In this document: positions 1 to 9,766 of the stretch, piece by piece | Layout: each line of letters opens with the position of its first letter | How positions within the stretch are numbered: the first letter of the stretch is position 1 | Origin: Pseudomonas bubulae | GTDB taxonomy: Bacteria; Pseudomonadota; Gammaproteobacteria; Pseudomonadales; Pseudomonadaceae | Reading direction: 5' to 3' | DNA: 64,000 nucleotides | Assembly (NCBI RefSeq): GCF_037023725.1 | Contig: NZ_CP146077.1 | Span: 4,625,001 to 4,689,000 of the forward strand | Position numbers and translations under genes: made by a program | Notes under the pieces: model-generated | What the model saw: only the letters and a program-made list of their open reading frames with translations | Database searches by the model: none | Told to the model about the DNA's origin: nothing

Positions 1-784
1 CGCTCAGCCGTACTACCTGCCGTGCCTGGCCGAGCATGGGTTCAACCCGGATTTCGACGCCGTATCCGTCGACACCTGGAAACGCTGCCAGATCCTGTTC
101 CTGTGCTCGCCGGGTAACCCGACCGGTGCGCTGATCCCGCTTGAAACCCTGAAAAAATTGATCGCACTGGCCGACGAACACGACTTCGTGATCGCCGCAG
201 ACGAGTGCTACAGCGAGCTGTACTTCGACGAGAAGACACCACCGGTCGGCCTGCTCAGCGCCTGTGTGGCCCTGGGCCGTGAAGACTTCAAGCGTTGCGT
301 GGTGTTCCACAGCCTGTCCAAGCGCTCCAACCTGCCAGGTTTGCGTTCCGGTTTTGTGGCCGGCGATGCCGACATCCTCAAGGCGTTCCTGCTGTACCGC
401 ACGTACCATGGCTGCGCCATGCCGGTACAAACTCAGCTGGCAAGCATTGCCGCCTGGAACGACGAAGACCACGTACGTAGCAACCGTGACCTGTATCGCG
501 AGAAGTTTGATGCGGTGTTGGAGATTTTAACCCCGGTACTGGATGTGCAGCGCCCGGATGGCGGCTTCTACCTGTGGCCCAGGGTTGAAGGCGACGACGC
601 CGAATTCTGCCGCGACCTGTTTGCCCAAGAGCACGTCACCGTAGTGCCGGGCTCTTATCTGTCCCGCGAAGTAGACGGTTTCAACCCCGGCGCTGGTCGC
701 GTACGCATGGCCCTGGTTGCGCCACTGGCTGAGTGCGTGGAAGCCGCCGGGCGGATCCGCGACTTTATTCAGCGTCGCGGCTAA
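1..784 (+). CDS. dapC: N-succinyldiaminopimelate aminotransferase, 3' part (5' end outside window)
   Basis: PLP-dependent class I/II aminotransferase that makes N-succinyl-LL-2,6-diaminopimelate in the succinylase branch of lysine and peptidoglycan synthesis. The reading frame is open from base 2, so the N-terminus lies upstream of the window. Seen directly: the CSPGNPTG motif, the AADECYSE segment, and the PLP-binding lysine in HSLSKRSNLPGLRSGF. The C-terminal small domain is complete and ends at TAA 782-784. The same window carries dapD and dapE, which supports DapC over a generic aminotransferase. A REP hairpin follows the stop codon. Family assignment is firm; substrate specificity is inferred from similarity and context. 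Confidence 0.88.
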   Translation, partial: AQPYYLPCLAEHGFNPDFDAVSVDTWKRCQILFLCSPGNPTGALIPLETLKKLIALADEHDFVIAADECYSELYFDEKTPPVGLLSACVALGREDFKRCVVFHSLSKRSNLPGLRSGFVAGDADILKAFLLYRTYHGCAMPVQTQLASIAAWNDEDHVRSNRDLYREKFDAVLEILTPVLDVQRPDGGFYLWPRVEGDDAEFCRDLFAQEHVTVVPGSYLSREVDGFNPGAGRVRMALVAPLAECVEAAGRIRDFIQRRG

Positions 785-793
785 ACCGCCCCT

Positions 794-879
794 GTGGGAG
801 CGGGCTTGCTCGCGATGCAAGCGATGCGGTCTGCCAGACGAACCGCTGCGATGCCATCGCGAGCAAGCCCGTTCCCACA
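794..879. repeat. REP pair in inverted orientation (REPIN)
   Basis: The GTGGGAGCGGGCTTGCTCGCG core is followed about 40 bases later by its near-perfect inverse complement, giving a large imperfect hairpin. It lies between the convergent ends of dapC and the antiporter gene. The same element recurs at 5878, 12208, 29887, 31244 and 55627. Confidence 0.9.
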
Positions 880-889
880 TAAAGCTGGG

Positions 890-2536
890 TTATTTCACCG
901 TTCCCAGGTTGGCCTCGCTCAAGTCCAGGTCCTTGAGGATTTCGCTCAGGGCGTCGTCGCCGATTTCGTGATGGCGGCGCAAGCTGTACAGTTCCAGCCG
1001 CTGCGCCCGCAGTGCCTTGAGCCGCAAACGGCTTTCCAGCTGGTCCATTTGCGAAGCCAGTGCCTGGGCCTCCGCCGAGTCGTTGTACACCTCAAGCTGA
1101 TGCCGGTACTCAGACATGATCCGCGCCTTTAGCTCAGCCGCCAGAGCCGCCTGGGCCGCATCCTGCTGACCATCGGCCTCCACCACCTCTTCTGCTTCCA
1201 GCGCGTGAATCGCCGCTTCTGCGGTGCGCCGCCAGGCTTCGCGCACTTCTTTGCGCATGGCATCGTCCGGGCTTTTTGGAATACCGCGCAACAACACCGG
1301 CAAGGCGATGCAGGCCGCCACCAGCGATAGCAAGATCACCCCGGCAGCAATAAAGATCAGCAAATCACGCTCAGGAAAATTCAAACCCTCGCTGACCAGC
1401 AGCGGTACCGACATCACGCCCGCCAGGGTCACCGCACCGCGTACCCCGCCCACGGTCAGCAGCCAGCAGGAGCGGGCTGTCGGCACCATCGTCAGCTCGC
1501 CCTTGCCACGCCAGCGGCGCAACAGGCCGGACAGCCGCCAGATGCTCTGCACCCAGATGAAGCGCAGCGCCAGCAGCACCAGGAAAATCGCCACCACATC
1601 CAGGCAGCGATACATCAAGGTCGGCCACAGAGTCGTTTCGTGGCTGACCACCGCCTTGATGATGTCCGGCAATTGCAGGCCCAACAGCAAAAAGATCAAC
1701 CCGTTGAAGGCAAACTCCAGCAGCGACCACACACTGCGATTAAGCAGGCGGGTGCTGGTCTGACGCGGCAACAGGTCCAGCCAGCTCTGCATCATCCCCG
1801 CCGCCACCGCCGACAGGATGCCCGAAGCCCCCAAGCGTTCGGCCAGTACATAGGCGGCAAAAGGCAGCAGCAACATAAACACCACATGGGTGGCCGGGTC
1901 ATCCCAGCCACGGGCGATCATCCACGCGCGCAAACGCCCCACCAGCCAGCTCAGGGCGACGCCAATGGCCAGCCCGCCACAGGCCACCAAGATGAAGGTC
2001 AGGCTGGCATTGGCCAGGGAAAACACCCCGGTAATGGCAGCCACCAGGGCGAACTTGAAGGTCACCAGGCCCGTGGCGTCATTCATCAGCGCCTCGCCTT
2101 GCAGCATGTGCATCAAGGGTGCGGGCAAGCGATTCTGTGCAATGGCCGATACCGCCACCGCATCAGTGGGTGACAGTACTGCTGCCAGGGCAAATGCCAC
2201 CGGCAAGGGGATGGTCGGCAACAGCCAATGGATGAAATAACCCGCACCCACCACCGTAAACAAAACCAGCCCTACTGCCAGGGTCAGAATCGGCCCGCGC
2301 AGGCGCCAGAACTCACGCTTGGGCATGCGCCAGCCATCCGAGAACAGCAGCGGCGGCAAGAACAGAAACAGGAACAGCTCAGGTTCCAGCGCCACATGCA
2401 GGCCCAGTGTCGGCCAGGCCAGTACGGCACCGGCGGCAATCTGCACCAGCGGCAAAGGCAGAGGTATGACACGCCCCAACAGACGCGAAATCCCCACCAG
2501 CATCAGCAGGATAAGGACGGTATAGGCGGTTTGCAT
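890..2536 (-). CDS. CPA1-family Na+/H+ antiporter (NhaP-like)
   Basis: A 548-residue monovalent cation:proton antiporter of the inner membrane. Roughly the first 400 residues are a series of about twelve hydrophobic segments. They include the family signatures PTDAVAVSAIAQ and GEALMNDATGLV, with the paired Asn-Asp expected in the ion-binding site. The last ~130 residues are hydrophilic and rich in Ala, Glu and Arg, probably a helical cytoplasmic regulatory tail. The gene stands alone, convergent with dapC and divergent from the ArsC-like gene; the 230-base divergent gap must hold both promoters. Whether it carries Na+ or K+ cannot be told from sequence. Confidence 0.85.
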   Translation of the reverse strand: MQTAYTVLILLMLVGISRLLGRVIPLPLPLVQIAAGAVLAWPTLGLHVALEPELFLFLFLPPLLFSDGWRMPKREFWRLRGPILTLAVGLVLFTVVGAGYFIHWLLPTIPLPVAFALAAVLSPTDAVAVSAIAQNRLPAPLMHMLQGEALMNDATGLVTFKFALVAAITGVFSLANASLTFILVACGGLAIGVALSWLVGRLRAWMIARGWDDPATHVVFMLLLPFAAYVLAERLGASGILSAVAAGMMQSWLDLLPRQTSTRLLNRSVWSLLEFAFNGLIFLLLGLQLPDIIKAVVSHETTLWPTLMYRCLDVVAIFLVLLALRFIWVQSIWRLSGLLRRWRGKGELTMVPTARSCWLLTVGGVRGAVTLAGVMSVPLLVSEGLNFPERDLLIFIAAGVILLSLVAACIALPVLLRGIPKSPDDAMRKEVREAWRRTAEAAIHALEAEEVVEADGQQDAAQAALAAELKARIMSEYRHQLEVYNDSAEAQALASQMDQLESRLRLKALRAQRLELYSLRRHHEIGDDALSEILKDLDLSEANLGTVK

Positions 2537-2765
2537 ATCAGCAGAGTTCCCGAACGATCAGTTTTAAACTAAATAAATAGCAACAATTTCCCATTGCGCT
2601 CCATAGTAGCGTCTAACCGTAAAAGCCGAGCCTGAACAAAAGTAGCAGTGCGACGACATGTCACAAGTCTGTGCCAAGCTCGCAGCCAATCACGCCCAAG
2701 GGCGCTGCGCATGGCATAATCCGCGACTGCTCATTTACCGCATCTCCAAAGGGGGGGCAATTTCC

Positions 2766-3128
2766 GTGACCGATTCAAGCAAGACGTTGCACCTTTTCGG
2801 CATCAAAGCCTGCGACACCATGAAAAAGGCTCGCACCTGGCTCGATGAACATGCAGTGCACTACGATTTCCATGACTACAAAAGCAGCGGCATTGACCGT
2901 GAACACCTTACCCGCTGGTGCAATGAGCACGGCTGGGAAGTGGTGCTCAACCGCGCCGGTACAACCTTTCGCAAGCTCGACGACGAATGCAAAGCCGATC
3001 TCGACCAAGCCAAAGCCATTGAACTGATGCTCGCCCAACCCTCGATGATCAAGCGCCCGGTGCTCGATCTCGGTGACAAAACCCTGATTGGCTTCAAGCC
3101 AGATCTTTATGCGGCGGCCCTTCTGTAA
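2766..3128 (+). CDS. ArsC/Spx family (YffB-like) reductase-fold protein
   Basis: Small thioredoxin-fold protein of the ArsC/Spx/YffB family. I chose the GTG at 2766 because a strong purine-rich ribosome binding site (AAAGGGGGG) ends eight bases before it; a longer frame back to 2658 has no such site. The 120-residue product starts VTDSSKTLHLFGIKACDTMKKA, with one cysteine in the N-terminal Cys-x4-Lys position of this group (ACDTMKKA) and the conserved R-P-V-L region near residue 98 (MIKRPVL). Classical arsenate reductases act with further cysteines that are absent here, so a glutathione-dependent or unknown thiol role is more likely than arsenate resistance. dapD follows after 35 bases, probably in one transcript. 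Confidence 0.82.
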   Translation: MTDSSKTLHLFGIKACDTMKKARTWLDEHAVHYDFHDYKSSGIDREHLTRWCNEHGWEVVLNRAGTTFRKLDDECKADLDQAKAIELMLAQPSMIKRPVLDLGDKTLIGFKPDLYAAALL

Positions 3129-3163
3129 GCGCCCGCCCATTTATTTTTGTAAGAGGTAATTGC

Positions 3164-4198
3164 ATGTCTACTACCCTGTTCAGCGCAGCCTTCGGCGTCG
3201 GCACCCAAAACCGCCAAGGCGCATGGCTGGAAGTGTTCTACGCACAACCCCTGGTCAATCCATCGGCCGAGCTGATTGCAGCCATCGCACCGATTCTGGG
3301 CTACACCGGTGGCAATCAGGCAATCACCTTTACTACCGCCCAAGCCGCACAGATGGCTGAAGCCGCCAAACCGGTCGACGCCGCCCAGGCTGCCCTGCTG
3401 ACCCGCCTGGCCGAAAGCCACAAGCCGCTGGTTGCCACCCTGCTGGCCGAAGACGCCACTCTGACCTCGACACCAGAGGCCTACCTCAAGCTGCACCTGC
3501 TGTCCCATCGCCTGGTCAAGCCCCACGGCCTGAGCCTGGCGGGCGTGTTCCCGCTGCTGCCAAACGTGGCATGGACCAGCCAGGGCGCCATCGATCTGGG
3601 CGAACTGGCCGAGCGTCAACTCGAAGCGCGCCTGCGTGGCGATCTGCTGGAAGTGTTCTCGGTCGACAAGTTCCCGAAAATGACCGACTACGTGGTTCCG
3701 GCCGGTGTGCGCATCGCTGATGCGGCGCGTATTCGCCTGGGCGCCTACGTCGGCGAAGGCACCACCGTGATGCACGAAGGTTTCGTCAACTTCAACGCTG
3801 GTACCGAAGGCCCGGGCATGATCGAAGGCCGTGTATCGGCAGGCGTGTTTGTCGGCAAAGGTTCGGACCTGGGCGGCGGTTGCTCGACCATGGGCACCCT
3901 GTCGGGTGGTGGCAACATCGTGATCAAGGTCGGCGAAGGCTGCCTGATCGGCGCCAACGCCGGTATCGGCATCCCGCTGGGTGACCGCAACACCGTCGAG
4001 TCCGGCCTGTACGTGACCGCAGGTACCAAAGTGGCCCTGCTGGACGAAAACAACCAGTTGGTCAAAGTGGTCAAGGCCCGTGACCTGGCTGGCCAGCCTG
4101 ACCTGTTGTTCCGCCGCAACTCGGAAACCGGCGCTGTGGAATGCAAAACCCACAAGTCGGCCATCGAGCTGAACGAAGCACTGCACGCTCACAACTAA
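3164..4198 (+). CDS. dapD: 2,3,4,5-tetrahydropyridine-2,6-dicarboxylate N-succinyltransferase
   Basis: Transfers succinyl from succinyl-CoA to tetrahydrodipicolinate, the step before DapC in lysine/diaminopimelate synthesis; cytosolic. At 344 residues it matches the long Pseudomonas-type DapD rather than the shorter (~275-residue) enterobacterial form. The C-terminal half shows left-handed beta-helix hexapeptide repeats (RLGAYVGEGTTVMHEGFVN, GVFVGKGSDLGGGCSTMG, GCLIGANAGIGIPLGDR). An AAGAGGT ribosome binding site precedes the ATG. It lies 35 bases after the ArsC-like gene, an arrangement common in pseudomonads. Confidence 0.95.
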   Translation: MSTTLFSAAFGVGTQNRQGAWLEVFYAQPLVNPSAELIAAIAPILGYTGGNQAITFTTAQAAQMAEAAKPVDAAQAALLTRLAESHKPLVATLLAEDATLTSTPEAYLKLHLLSHRLVKPHGLSLAGVFPLLPNVAWTSQGAIDLGELAERQLEARLRGDLLEVFSVDKFPKMTDYVVPAGVRIADAARIRLGAYVGEGTTVMHEGFVNFNAGTEGPGMIEGRVSAGVFVGKGSDLGGGCSTMGTLSGGGNIVIKVGEGCLIGANAGIGIPLGDRNTVESGLYVTAGTKVALLDENNQLVKVVKARDLAGQPDLLFRRNSETGAVECKTHKSAIELNEALHAHN

Positions 4199-4256
4199 GC
4201 GTCTGTCTGCAACTGACGGGGCCGGCTTCCGGCCTCGTCAACAGAGCCCGAACACC

Positions 4257-5462
4257 ATGCTTTTGCCTTCTCCCTGGCGCGCTGACTTTCCCGCCATCGC
4301 CGCCTTGCAACGTCAGGACCAGACGTATCTGGACAGCGCTGCTACCACGCAAAAACCCCAAGCCCTGCTCGACGCACTGACGCATTACTACGCCAACGGC
4401 GCAGCCAATGTACACAGGGCCCAACATCTGCCGGGCGCCCACGCGACCCAGGCATTCGAAAACACCCGCCACAAAGTGACGCAATGGCTCAATGCCGGCG
4501 AGTGCGGGCAAATCGTGTTCAGCCACGGCGCCACGTCAGCGCTGAACCTTCTGGCCTACGGCCTGGAGCACCAATTCAATACGGGCGATGACATTGTTAT
4601 CAGCGCCCTGGAACACCACGCCAATCTGCTGCCATGGCAGCAGCTCGCACAGCGTAAAAAGCTGAATCTGGTGATCTTGCCTCTGGATGCCGACGGCGTG
4701 ATCGACCTCGTGGCCGCCGCACGCCTGATCACCCCGCGCACCCGCCTGTTGGCCGTAAGCCAGCTATCCAACGTCCTTGGTGTGTGGCAGCCCCTGCCCG
4801 AACTGTTGGCGCTGGCCAGGGCACAGAATGCACTGACCGTGGTTGACGGCGCCCAGGGTGTTGTCCACGGTCGCCAGGACGTTCAGGCGCTGGGTTGTGA
4901 CTTCTATGTGTTTTCCGCCCACAAGCTCTATGGCCCCGACGGGCTGGGCGTGCTGTTTGGCCGTCATGAAGCCCTGGCCCGCTTGCAACACTGGCAGTTT
5001 GGCGGCGAGATGGTGCAGGACGCCGACTATCAGCACGCCACCTTTCGCCCGGCACCGCTGGGATTTGAGGCTGGTACCCCGCCGATTGCCAGCGTGATCG
5101 GACTGGGGGCAACCCTCAACTATCTGGCCAACCTCAACCAGGGCGCAGTCCAGGCCCACGAAACAGCACTGCACCGATTGCTCGTCGAGGGTTTGCAGCA
5201 GCGCCAGGGCATTCGTCTGCTGGGCGCCCCGCAACTGGCCCTGGTCAGTTTTGTAGTCGAGGGCGTCCACAACGCCGATCTGGCCCATCTGCTGACCGAA
5301 CAGGGGATTGCCGTTCGCGCCGGGCATCATTGCGCCATGCCACTGCTTAAAAGCCTTGGCCTGGCTGGTGCCATCCGTGTTTCGCTGGCGCTGTACAATG
5401 ACTCAGAAGATCTGGAGCGTTTTTTCCTCGCCCTCGATCAGGCGCTGGAGTTGCTGCAATGA
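4257..5462 (+). CDS. csdA: Cysteine desulfurase, SufS/CsdA class
   Basis: PLP enzyme that removes sulfur from L-cysteine as an enzyme-bound persulfide for transfer to a SufE-type acceptor. The 401-residue product has the PLP lysine in VFSAHKLYGPDGLG and the persulfide cysteine in RAGHHCAMPLLKSLG, both typical of group II desulfurases. It overlaps the sufE-like gene by four bases (ATGA), so the two are translationally coupled. The pair with nearby tcdA resembles the E. coli csdA-csdE-csdL set and suggests a CsdA-like role (tRNA modification or sulfur trafficking) rather than a full Suf operon, because no sufBCD is present. Confidence 0.9.
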   Translation: MLLPSPWRADFPAIAALQRQDQTYLDSAATTQKPQALLDALTHYYANGAANVHRAQHLPGAHATQAFENTRHKVTQWLNAGECGQIVFSHGATSALNLLAYGLEHQFNTGDDIVISALEHHANLLPWQQLAQRKKLNLVILPLDADGVIDLVAAARLITPRTRLLAVSQLSNVLGVWQPLPELLALARAQNALTVVDGAQGVVHGRQDVQALGCDFYVFSAHKLYGPDGLGVLFGRHEALARLQHWQFGGEMVQDADYQHATFRPAPLGFEAGTPPIASVIGLGATLNYLANLNQGAVQAHETALHRLLVEGLQQRQGIRLLGAPQLALVSFVVEGVHNADLAHLLTEQGIAVRAGHHCAMPLLKSLGLAGAIRVSLALYNDSEDLERFFLALDQALELLQ

Positions 5463-5863
5463 CCCTGCCCGCCGACGCCCAGGCGGCGCTCGACAGCTTT
5501 GAGCATTGCACCGGCTGGGAACAGCGTGCACGCCTGCTGATGCAATGGGGCCAGCGATTGCCGGAACTCAGCGAGGCCGACAAAACCGACGCCAACCGGG
5601 TGCATGGCTGTGAAAGCCAGATGTGGCTGGTGGGCAAACAGGTCGATGGCCAATGGCAGTTTGCGGCCAGCAGTGAAGCGCGACTGATTCGCGGGCTGGT
5701 GGCGTTGCTGCTGGTGCGGGTGAACGGCTTGACCACGCAAGAGCTGCTGCAGGTCGATTTGCCAGGATGGTTCGAGCAATTGGGGCTTAGCCGGCAGTTG
5801 TCGCCATCGCGCAGCAATGGGCTCAATGCGGTGCTGGTGCGGATGCGGGAATTGGCAGCCTGA
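5459..5863 (+). CDS. csdE: SufE/CsdE-family sulfur acceptor
   Basis: A 134-residue SufE-domain protein that accepts persulfide sulfur from the upstream desulfurase. The conserved acceptor cysteine is visible in ANRVHGCESQMWL. Its start overlaps the csdA stop, so the two proteins are likely made in equal amounts. A REP hairpin follows, then the convergent tcdA gene. Choosing the CsdE name over SufE rests on the partner genes and is an inference. Confidence 0.88.
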   Translation: MTLPADAQAALDSFEHCTGWEQRARLLMQWGQRLPELSEADKTDANRVHGCESQMWLVGKQVDGQWQFAASSEARLIRGLVALLLVRVNGLTTQELLQVDLPGWFEQLGLSRQLSPSRSNGLNAVLVRMRELAA

Positions 5864-5877
5864 CCATTGCCGCCCCC

Positions 5878-5964
5878 TGGGGAAGCGGGCTTGCTCGCGA
5901 TGCGGGCGATTCGGTTCATCTGAAACACCGCGCCGGTGCTATCGCGAGCAAGGCCGCTCCCACA
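5878..5964. repeat. REP pair (REPIN)
   Basis: Inverted copies of the GCGGGCTTGCTCGCGAT core, slightly degenerate at the left edge (TGGGGAAGCGGGC). It lies between the convergent 3' ends of csdE and tcdA. Confidence 0.85.
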
Positions 5965-5984
5965 GGCCAGGTCCGAGGCGAGCC

Positions 5985-6803
5985 TTATTCCTGTGGTGCA
6001 GGCTTTACCTTCTCCGAAGGCCGGCGCACGCCCGCCACGATCTTGTCCACCGCCTTGGTCGCCGCCACCATGCCGAAGGTGGCCGTCACCATCATCACTG
6101 CGCCAAACCCGCCAGCACAGTCCAGCTTCACCCCGTCACCGACAAAACTCTTCTGCAGGCAAATGCTGCCGTCCGGCTTTGGGTAGCGCAGCTGCTCGGT
6201 GGAGAACACACACGGCACGCTGTAGTGACGGGTCATGGTGCGCGAAAATCCATAATCGCGACGCAAGGTCGAACGCACCTTGGAGGCCAGAGGGTCATTG
6301 AAGGTACGGTTCAAGTCACAGACCTGAATCAGCGTCGGGTCAATTTGCCCGCCCGCGCCACCGGTGGTGATGATCTGTATCTTGCGCCGCTTGCACCAGG
6401 CAATCAGCGCCGCCTTGGCATTCACACTGTCGATGCAGTCGATCACGCAATCAATATCGGGGGTGATGTAGTCGGCCATGGTTTCGCGCGTCACGAAATC
6501 GGCCACCTCATGAACCTTGCAGTCAGGATTGATCTGACGCAGGCGTTCGGCCATCACCTCAACCTTGTCCCGACCAATGGTCGTACTCAAGGCGTGTAAC
6601 TGGCGGTTGCTGTTGCTAACGCACACGTCATCCAGATCAAACAGCGAAATTTCGCCGACGCCGCAGCGCGCAATCGCTTCCGCTGCCCACGACCCGACGC
6701 CGCCTACACCGACGATCGCCACATGCGCCGCCTTCAGTCGCTCAAGGCCTTCCAGCCCATATAACCGGGCTACACCGGCAAAACGTGGATCTTCTGTACT
6801 CAT
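5985..6803 (-). CDS. tcdA: tRNA threonylcarbamoyladenosine dehydratase
   Basis: E1-like, ATP-dependent enzyme that cyclises t6A37 of tRNA to ct6A. The product (272 residues from the ATG at 6803; a GTG nine bases upstream is an alternative) carries the nucleotide-binding GVGGVGSWAAEAIARCG motif, then SLFDLDDVCVSNSNRQ as in ThiF/MoeB/TcdA proteins. The charged Pro-rich C-terminus follows the VDKIVAGVRRPSEK segment typical of the family. In E. coli the homologue (CsdL) receives sulfur-relay input from CsdA/CsdE, encoded next door here, so the neighbourhood agrees with the call. Confidence 0.9.
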   Translation of the reverse strand: MSTEDPRFAGVARLYGLEGLERLKAAHVAIVGVGGVGSWAAEAIARCGVGEISLFDLDDVCVSNSNRQLHALSTTIGRDKVEVMAERLRQINPDCKVHEVADFVTRETMADYITPDIDCVIDCIDSVNAKAALIAWCKRRKIQIITTGGAGGQIDPTLIQVCDLNRTFNDPLASKVRSTLRRDYGFSRTMTRHYSVPCVFSTEQLRYPKPDGSICLQKSFVGDGVKLDCAGGFGAVMMVTATFGMVAATKAVDKIVAGVRRPSEKVKPAPQE

Positions 6804-7079
6804 GACCAACACCCCAAAAACCGGCGCGCATTATAGGGTTCTTACATTGCATTGAGTATCTTTCCTACAAGCTATGCGACCAAGCCTGCTTTAATAGCCT
6901 GCTACGGAAGAAGATAAGAGCTACAACTAATAAAGAAAGAACTTAAGTCGGCTGTAAGTGCCAAACGCCCGACTCAATTCCGTCCGCTATACGATTGGTC
7001 AAAGCACAGTGTAGGATGCGCGCCGTTTGGCACCCGCCGACCGATCTTCGTTCCACTCCCTTTGGAACCCGAAATAGTT

Positions 7080-9671
7080 ATGTCATCGCGTAAATTTGGA
7101 CTCAATCTGGTGGTGGTCCTGGCCATCGCCGCGCTCTTCACAGGCTTCTGGGCGCTGATCAATCGCCCGGTCTCTGCGCCCAACTGGCCCGAGCAAATCT
7201 CCGGTTTTTCGTACTCGCCGTTCCAGCAAGGGCAGTACCCACAGAAAGACCAGTACCCGACCGACGACGAAATGCGTCGCGACCTGGAAATCATCAGCAA
7301 GCTGACCGACAACATCCGGACTTACTCGGTTGACGGCACCCTGGGCGACATTCCCAAGCTGGCCGAAGAATTCGGCCTGCGCGTGACCATCGGGATCTGG
7401 ATCAGCCCTGATCTGGAGCGCAACGAGCGGGAAATCCAGAAAGCCATCGAGCTGGCCAACAACTCACGCAGCGTGGTGCGGGTTGTGGTGGGCAACGAAG
7501 CCCTGTTCCGCGAAGAAATCACGCCCGAAGACCTGATCGTGCTGCTGGATCGGGTGCGCGCCGCGGTCAAGGTGCCGGTCACCACGTCCGAGCAATGGCA
7601 TATTTGGGAAAAGTACCCGCAACTGGCCAAGCACGTTGACCTGATCGCCGCGCACATCCTGCCCTACTGGGAATTTATCCCGGTGGATAAGGCCGGCGAA
7701 TTCGTCCTGGACCGTGCCCGCGACCTGAAAAAAATGTTCCCGAAAAAACCGCTGCTGCTGTCGGAAGTTGGCTGGCCGAGCAATGGCCGCATGCGCGGTG
7801 GCGCTGACGCTACCCCGGCCGACCAGGCGATTTATCTGCGTACGTTGGTCAATACCCTCAACCGCCGGGGCTACAACTATTTTGTGATCGAAGCCTTCGA
7901 CCAGCCGTGGAAGGCCAGCGACGAAGGTTCAGTGGGCGCGTACTGGGGCGTGTACAACGCTGCCCGCCAGCAAAAATTCAATTTTGAAGGGCCGGTGGTG
8001 GCGATTCCACAGTGGCGCGTACTGGCCATCGGCTCGGTGGTCATGGGCCTGCTGTCACTGGCACTGCTGCTGATCGACGGTTCCGCCCTGCGCCAGCGTG
8101 GCCGCACCTTCCTGACCTTTACCGCTTTCCTCTGCGGCTCGGTGCTGGTGTGGATCGCCTATGACTACAGCCAGCAATACAGCACCTGGTTCAGCCTGAC
8201 TGTGGGCTTTCTGCTTGGCTTAGGTGCGCTCGGGGTGTTTATCGTGCTGCTCACCGAGGCCCATGAACTGGCCGAAGCAGTATGGATTCGCAAGCGGCGA
8301 AGGGAGTTTTTACCGGTAGAAGCCGACGATGCCTACCGTCCGAAAGTCTCGATCCATGTGCCGTGCTACAACGAGCCGCCGGAGATGGTCAAACAGACCC
8401 TCGACGCCCTGGCCAACCTCGACTACCCCGATTTCGAAGTGTTGATCATCGACAACAACACCAAGGACCCGGCAGTCTGGGAGCCGGTGCGCGATTACTG
8501 CGCCACCCTCGGCCCGCGCTTCAAGTTCTTCCACGTCGCGCCCCTGGCCGGTTTCAAGGGCGGCGCGCTGAACTACCTGATCCCGCATACCGCGCCGGAT
8601 GCCGAAGTGATTGCCGTGATCGACTCTGATTACTGCGTGGACCGCAACTGGCTCAAGCATATGGTGCCGCACTTTGCCGACCCGAAAATCGCCATCGTGC
8701 AATCGCCACAGGACTACCGCGACCAGAACGAAAGCACCTTCAAAAAGCTCTGCTACTCCGAATACAAGGGCTTTTTCCATATCGGCATGGTCACCCGTAA
8801 CGACCGCGATGCGATCATTCAGCACGGCACCATGACCATGACCCGCCGTTCAGTGCTCGAAGAACTGGGCTGGGCAGACTGGTGCATCTGTGAAGACGCC
8901 GAACTGGGCCTGCGGGTATTTGAAAAAGGGTATTCCGCCGCGTATTCCCACAACAGCTATGGCAAGGGCCTGATGCCCGATACCTTTATCGACTTCAAGA
9001 AACAGCGATTCCGCTGGGCCTACGGTGCGATTCAGATTATCAAGCGTCACACCTCCAGCCTGTTGCTGGGCAAAGACACGGAGCTGACCCGTGGCCAGCG
9101 CTATCACTTCCTCGCAGGCTGGCTGCCATGGGTGGCCGACGGCATGAATATTTTCTTCACTGTCGGTGCCCTGTTGTGGTCGGCGGCGATGATCATCGTG
9201 CCAACGCGGGTCGACCCGCCACTGTTGATTTTCGCCATTCCGCCACTGGCGCTATTTGTGTTCAAGGTGGGCAAGATCATTTTCCTGTACCGCCGTGCAG
9301 TGGGGGTCAACCTCAAGGACGCCTTCGCCGCGGCACTGGCCGGGCTGGCGTTGTCCCACACCATCGCCAAAGCCGTGCTGTACGGGTTCTTCACCACCAG
9401 CATCCCGTTCTTCCGGACGCCTAAAAACGCCGATAACCACGGCTTTTGGGTAGCGATCTCGGAAGCCCGCGAAGAGGTGTTCATCATGCTGCTGCTCTGG
9501 GGCGCGGCTGTGGGGATTTTCTTCGTACAAGGCCTGCCGAGCAACGACATGCGTTTCTGGGTGGTGATGCTGCTGGTGCAATCGTTGCCGTATCTGGCAG
9601 CGCTGATCATGGCCTTTATGTCTTCGTTGCCTAAACCGGTCGAAGAAGCACAAGAGCAACCCGCTGCATAA
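7080..9671 (+). CDS. ndvB: Membrane GH17-GT2 fusion, beta-glucan synthase (NdvB-like)
   Basis: Inner-membrane enzyme that probably polymerises and remodels periplasmic beta-1,3-glucan. From the ATG at 7080 it has 863 residues: a signal anchor (~8-28); a GH17-like domain (~40-310) with the acid/base motif VGNE (E140) and the nucleophile motif LSEVGWPS (E229); two or three TM segments (~312-395); a GT2 catalytic domain (~420-650) with D515-S-D517, E605-D606 and the processive QxxRW at 642-646; then four or five C-terminal TM segments. The arrangement matches NdvB, which in P. aeruginosa makes glucans linked to biofilm-specific antibiotic tolerance, and there too it neighbours dapE. Upstream, 276 bases divergent from tcdA hold an AT-rich leader. 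A terminator follows. The substrate is inferred. Confidence 0.85.
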   Translation: MSSRKFGLNLVVVLAIAALFTGFWALINRPVSAPNWPEQISGFSYSPFQQGQYPQKDQYPTDDEMRRDLEIISKLTDNIRTYSVDGTLGDIPKLAEEFGLRVTIGIWISPDLERNEREIQKAIELANNSRSVVRVVVGNEALFREEITPEDLIVLLDRVRAAVKVPVTTSEQWHIWEKYPQLAKHVDLIAAHILPYWEFIPVDKAGEFVLDRARDLKKMFPKKPLLLSEVGWPSNGRMRGGADATPADQAIYLRTLVNTLNRRGYNYFVIEAFDQPWKASDEGSVGAYWGVYNAARQQKFNFEGPVVAIPQWRVLAIGSVVMGLLSLALLLIDGSALRQRGRTFLTFTAFLCGSVLVWIAYDYSQQYSTWFSLTVGFLLGLGALGVFIVLLTEAHELAEAVWIRKRRREFLPVEADDAYRPKVSIHVPCYNEPPEMVKQTLDALANLDYPDFEVLIIDNNTKDPAVWEPVRDYCATLGPRFKFFHVAPLAGFKGGALNYLIPHTAPDAEVIAVIDSDYCVDRNWLKHMVPHFADPKIAIVQSPQDYRDQNESTFKKLCYSEYKGFFHIGMVTRNDRDAIIQHGTMTMTRRSVLEELGWADWCICEDAELGLRVFEKGYSAAYSHNSYGKGLMPDTFIDFKKQRFRWAYGAIQIIKRHTSSLLLGKDTELTRGQRYHFLAGWLPWVADGMNIFFTVGALLWSAAMIIVPTRVDPPLLIFAIPPLALFVFKVGKIIFLYRRAVGVNLKDAFAAALAGLALSHTIAKAVLYGFFTTSIPFFRTPKNADNHGFWVAISEAREEVFIMLLLWGAAVGIFFVQGLPSNDMRFWVVMLLVQSLPYLAALIMAFMSSLPKPVEEAQEQPAA

Positions 9672-9687
9672 ATCGACTGCAACCACT

Positions 9688-9717
9688 AAACGGCGGCCTC
9701 TGGCCGCCGTTTTGCTT
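9688..9717 (+). terminator. Rho-independent terminator after ndvB
   Basis: GC-rich stem CGGCGGCC-TCT-GGCCGCCG flanked by AAA and TTTTGCTTT. It lies 16 bases after the ndvB stop and before dapE. Confidence 0.85.
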
Positions 9718-9766
9718 TAAGATAACCGCCCTTTTGTGCCTTGTGTCCCGCTTCGGAGTCCCTACC

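Noticed and set aside
2766..3128. Arsenate resistance function for the ArsC-family gene
   Set aside because: Only one cysteine in the fold's usual position and no ars genes nearby; gene order with dapD points to the housekeeping YffB/Spx-like group.
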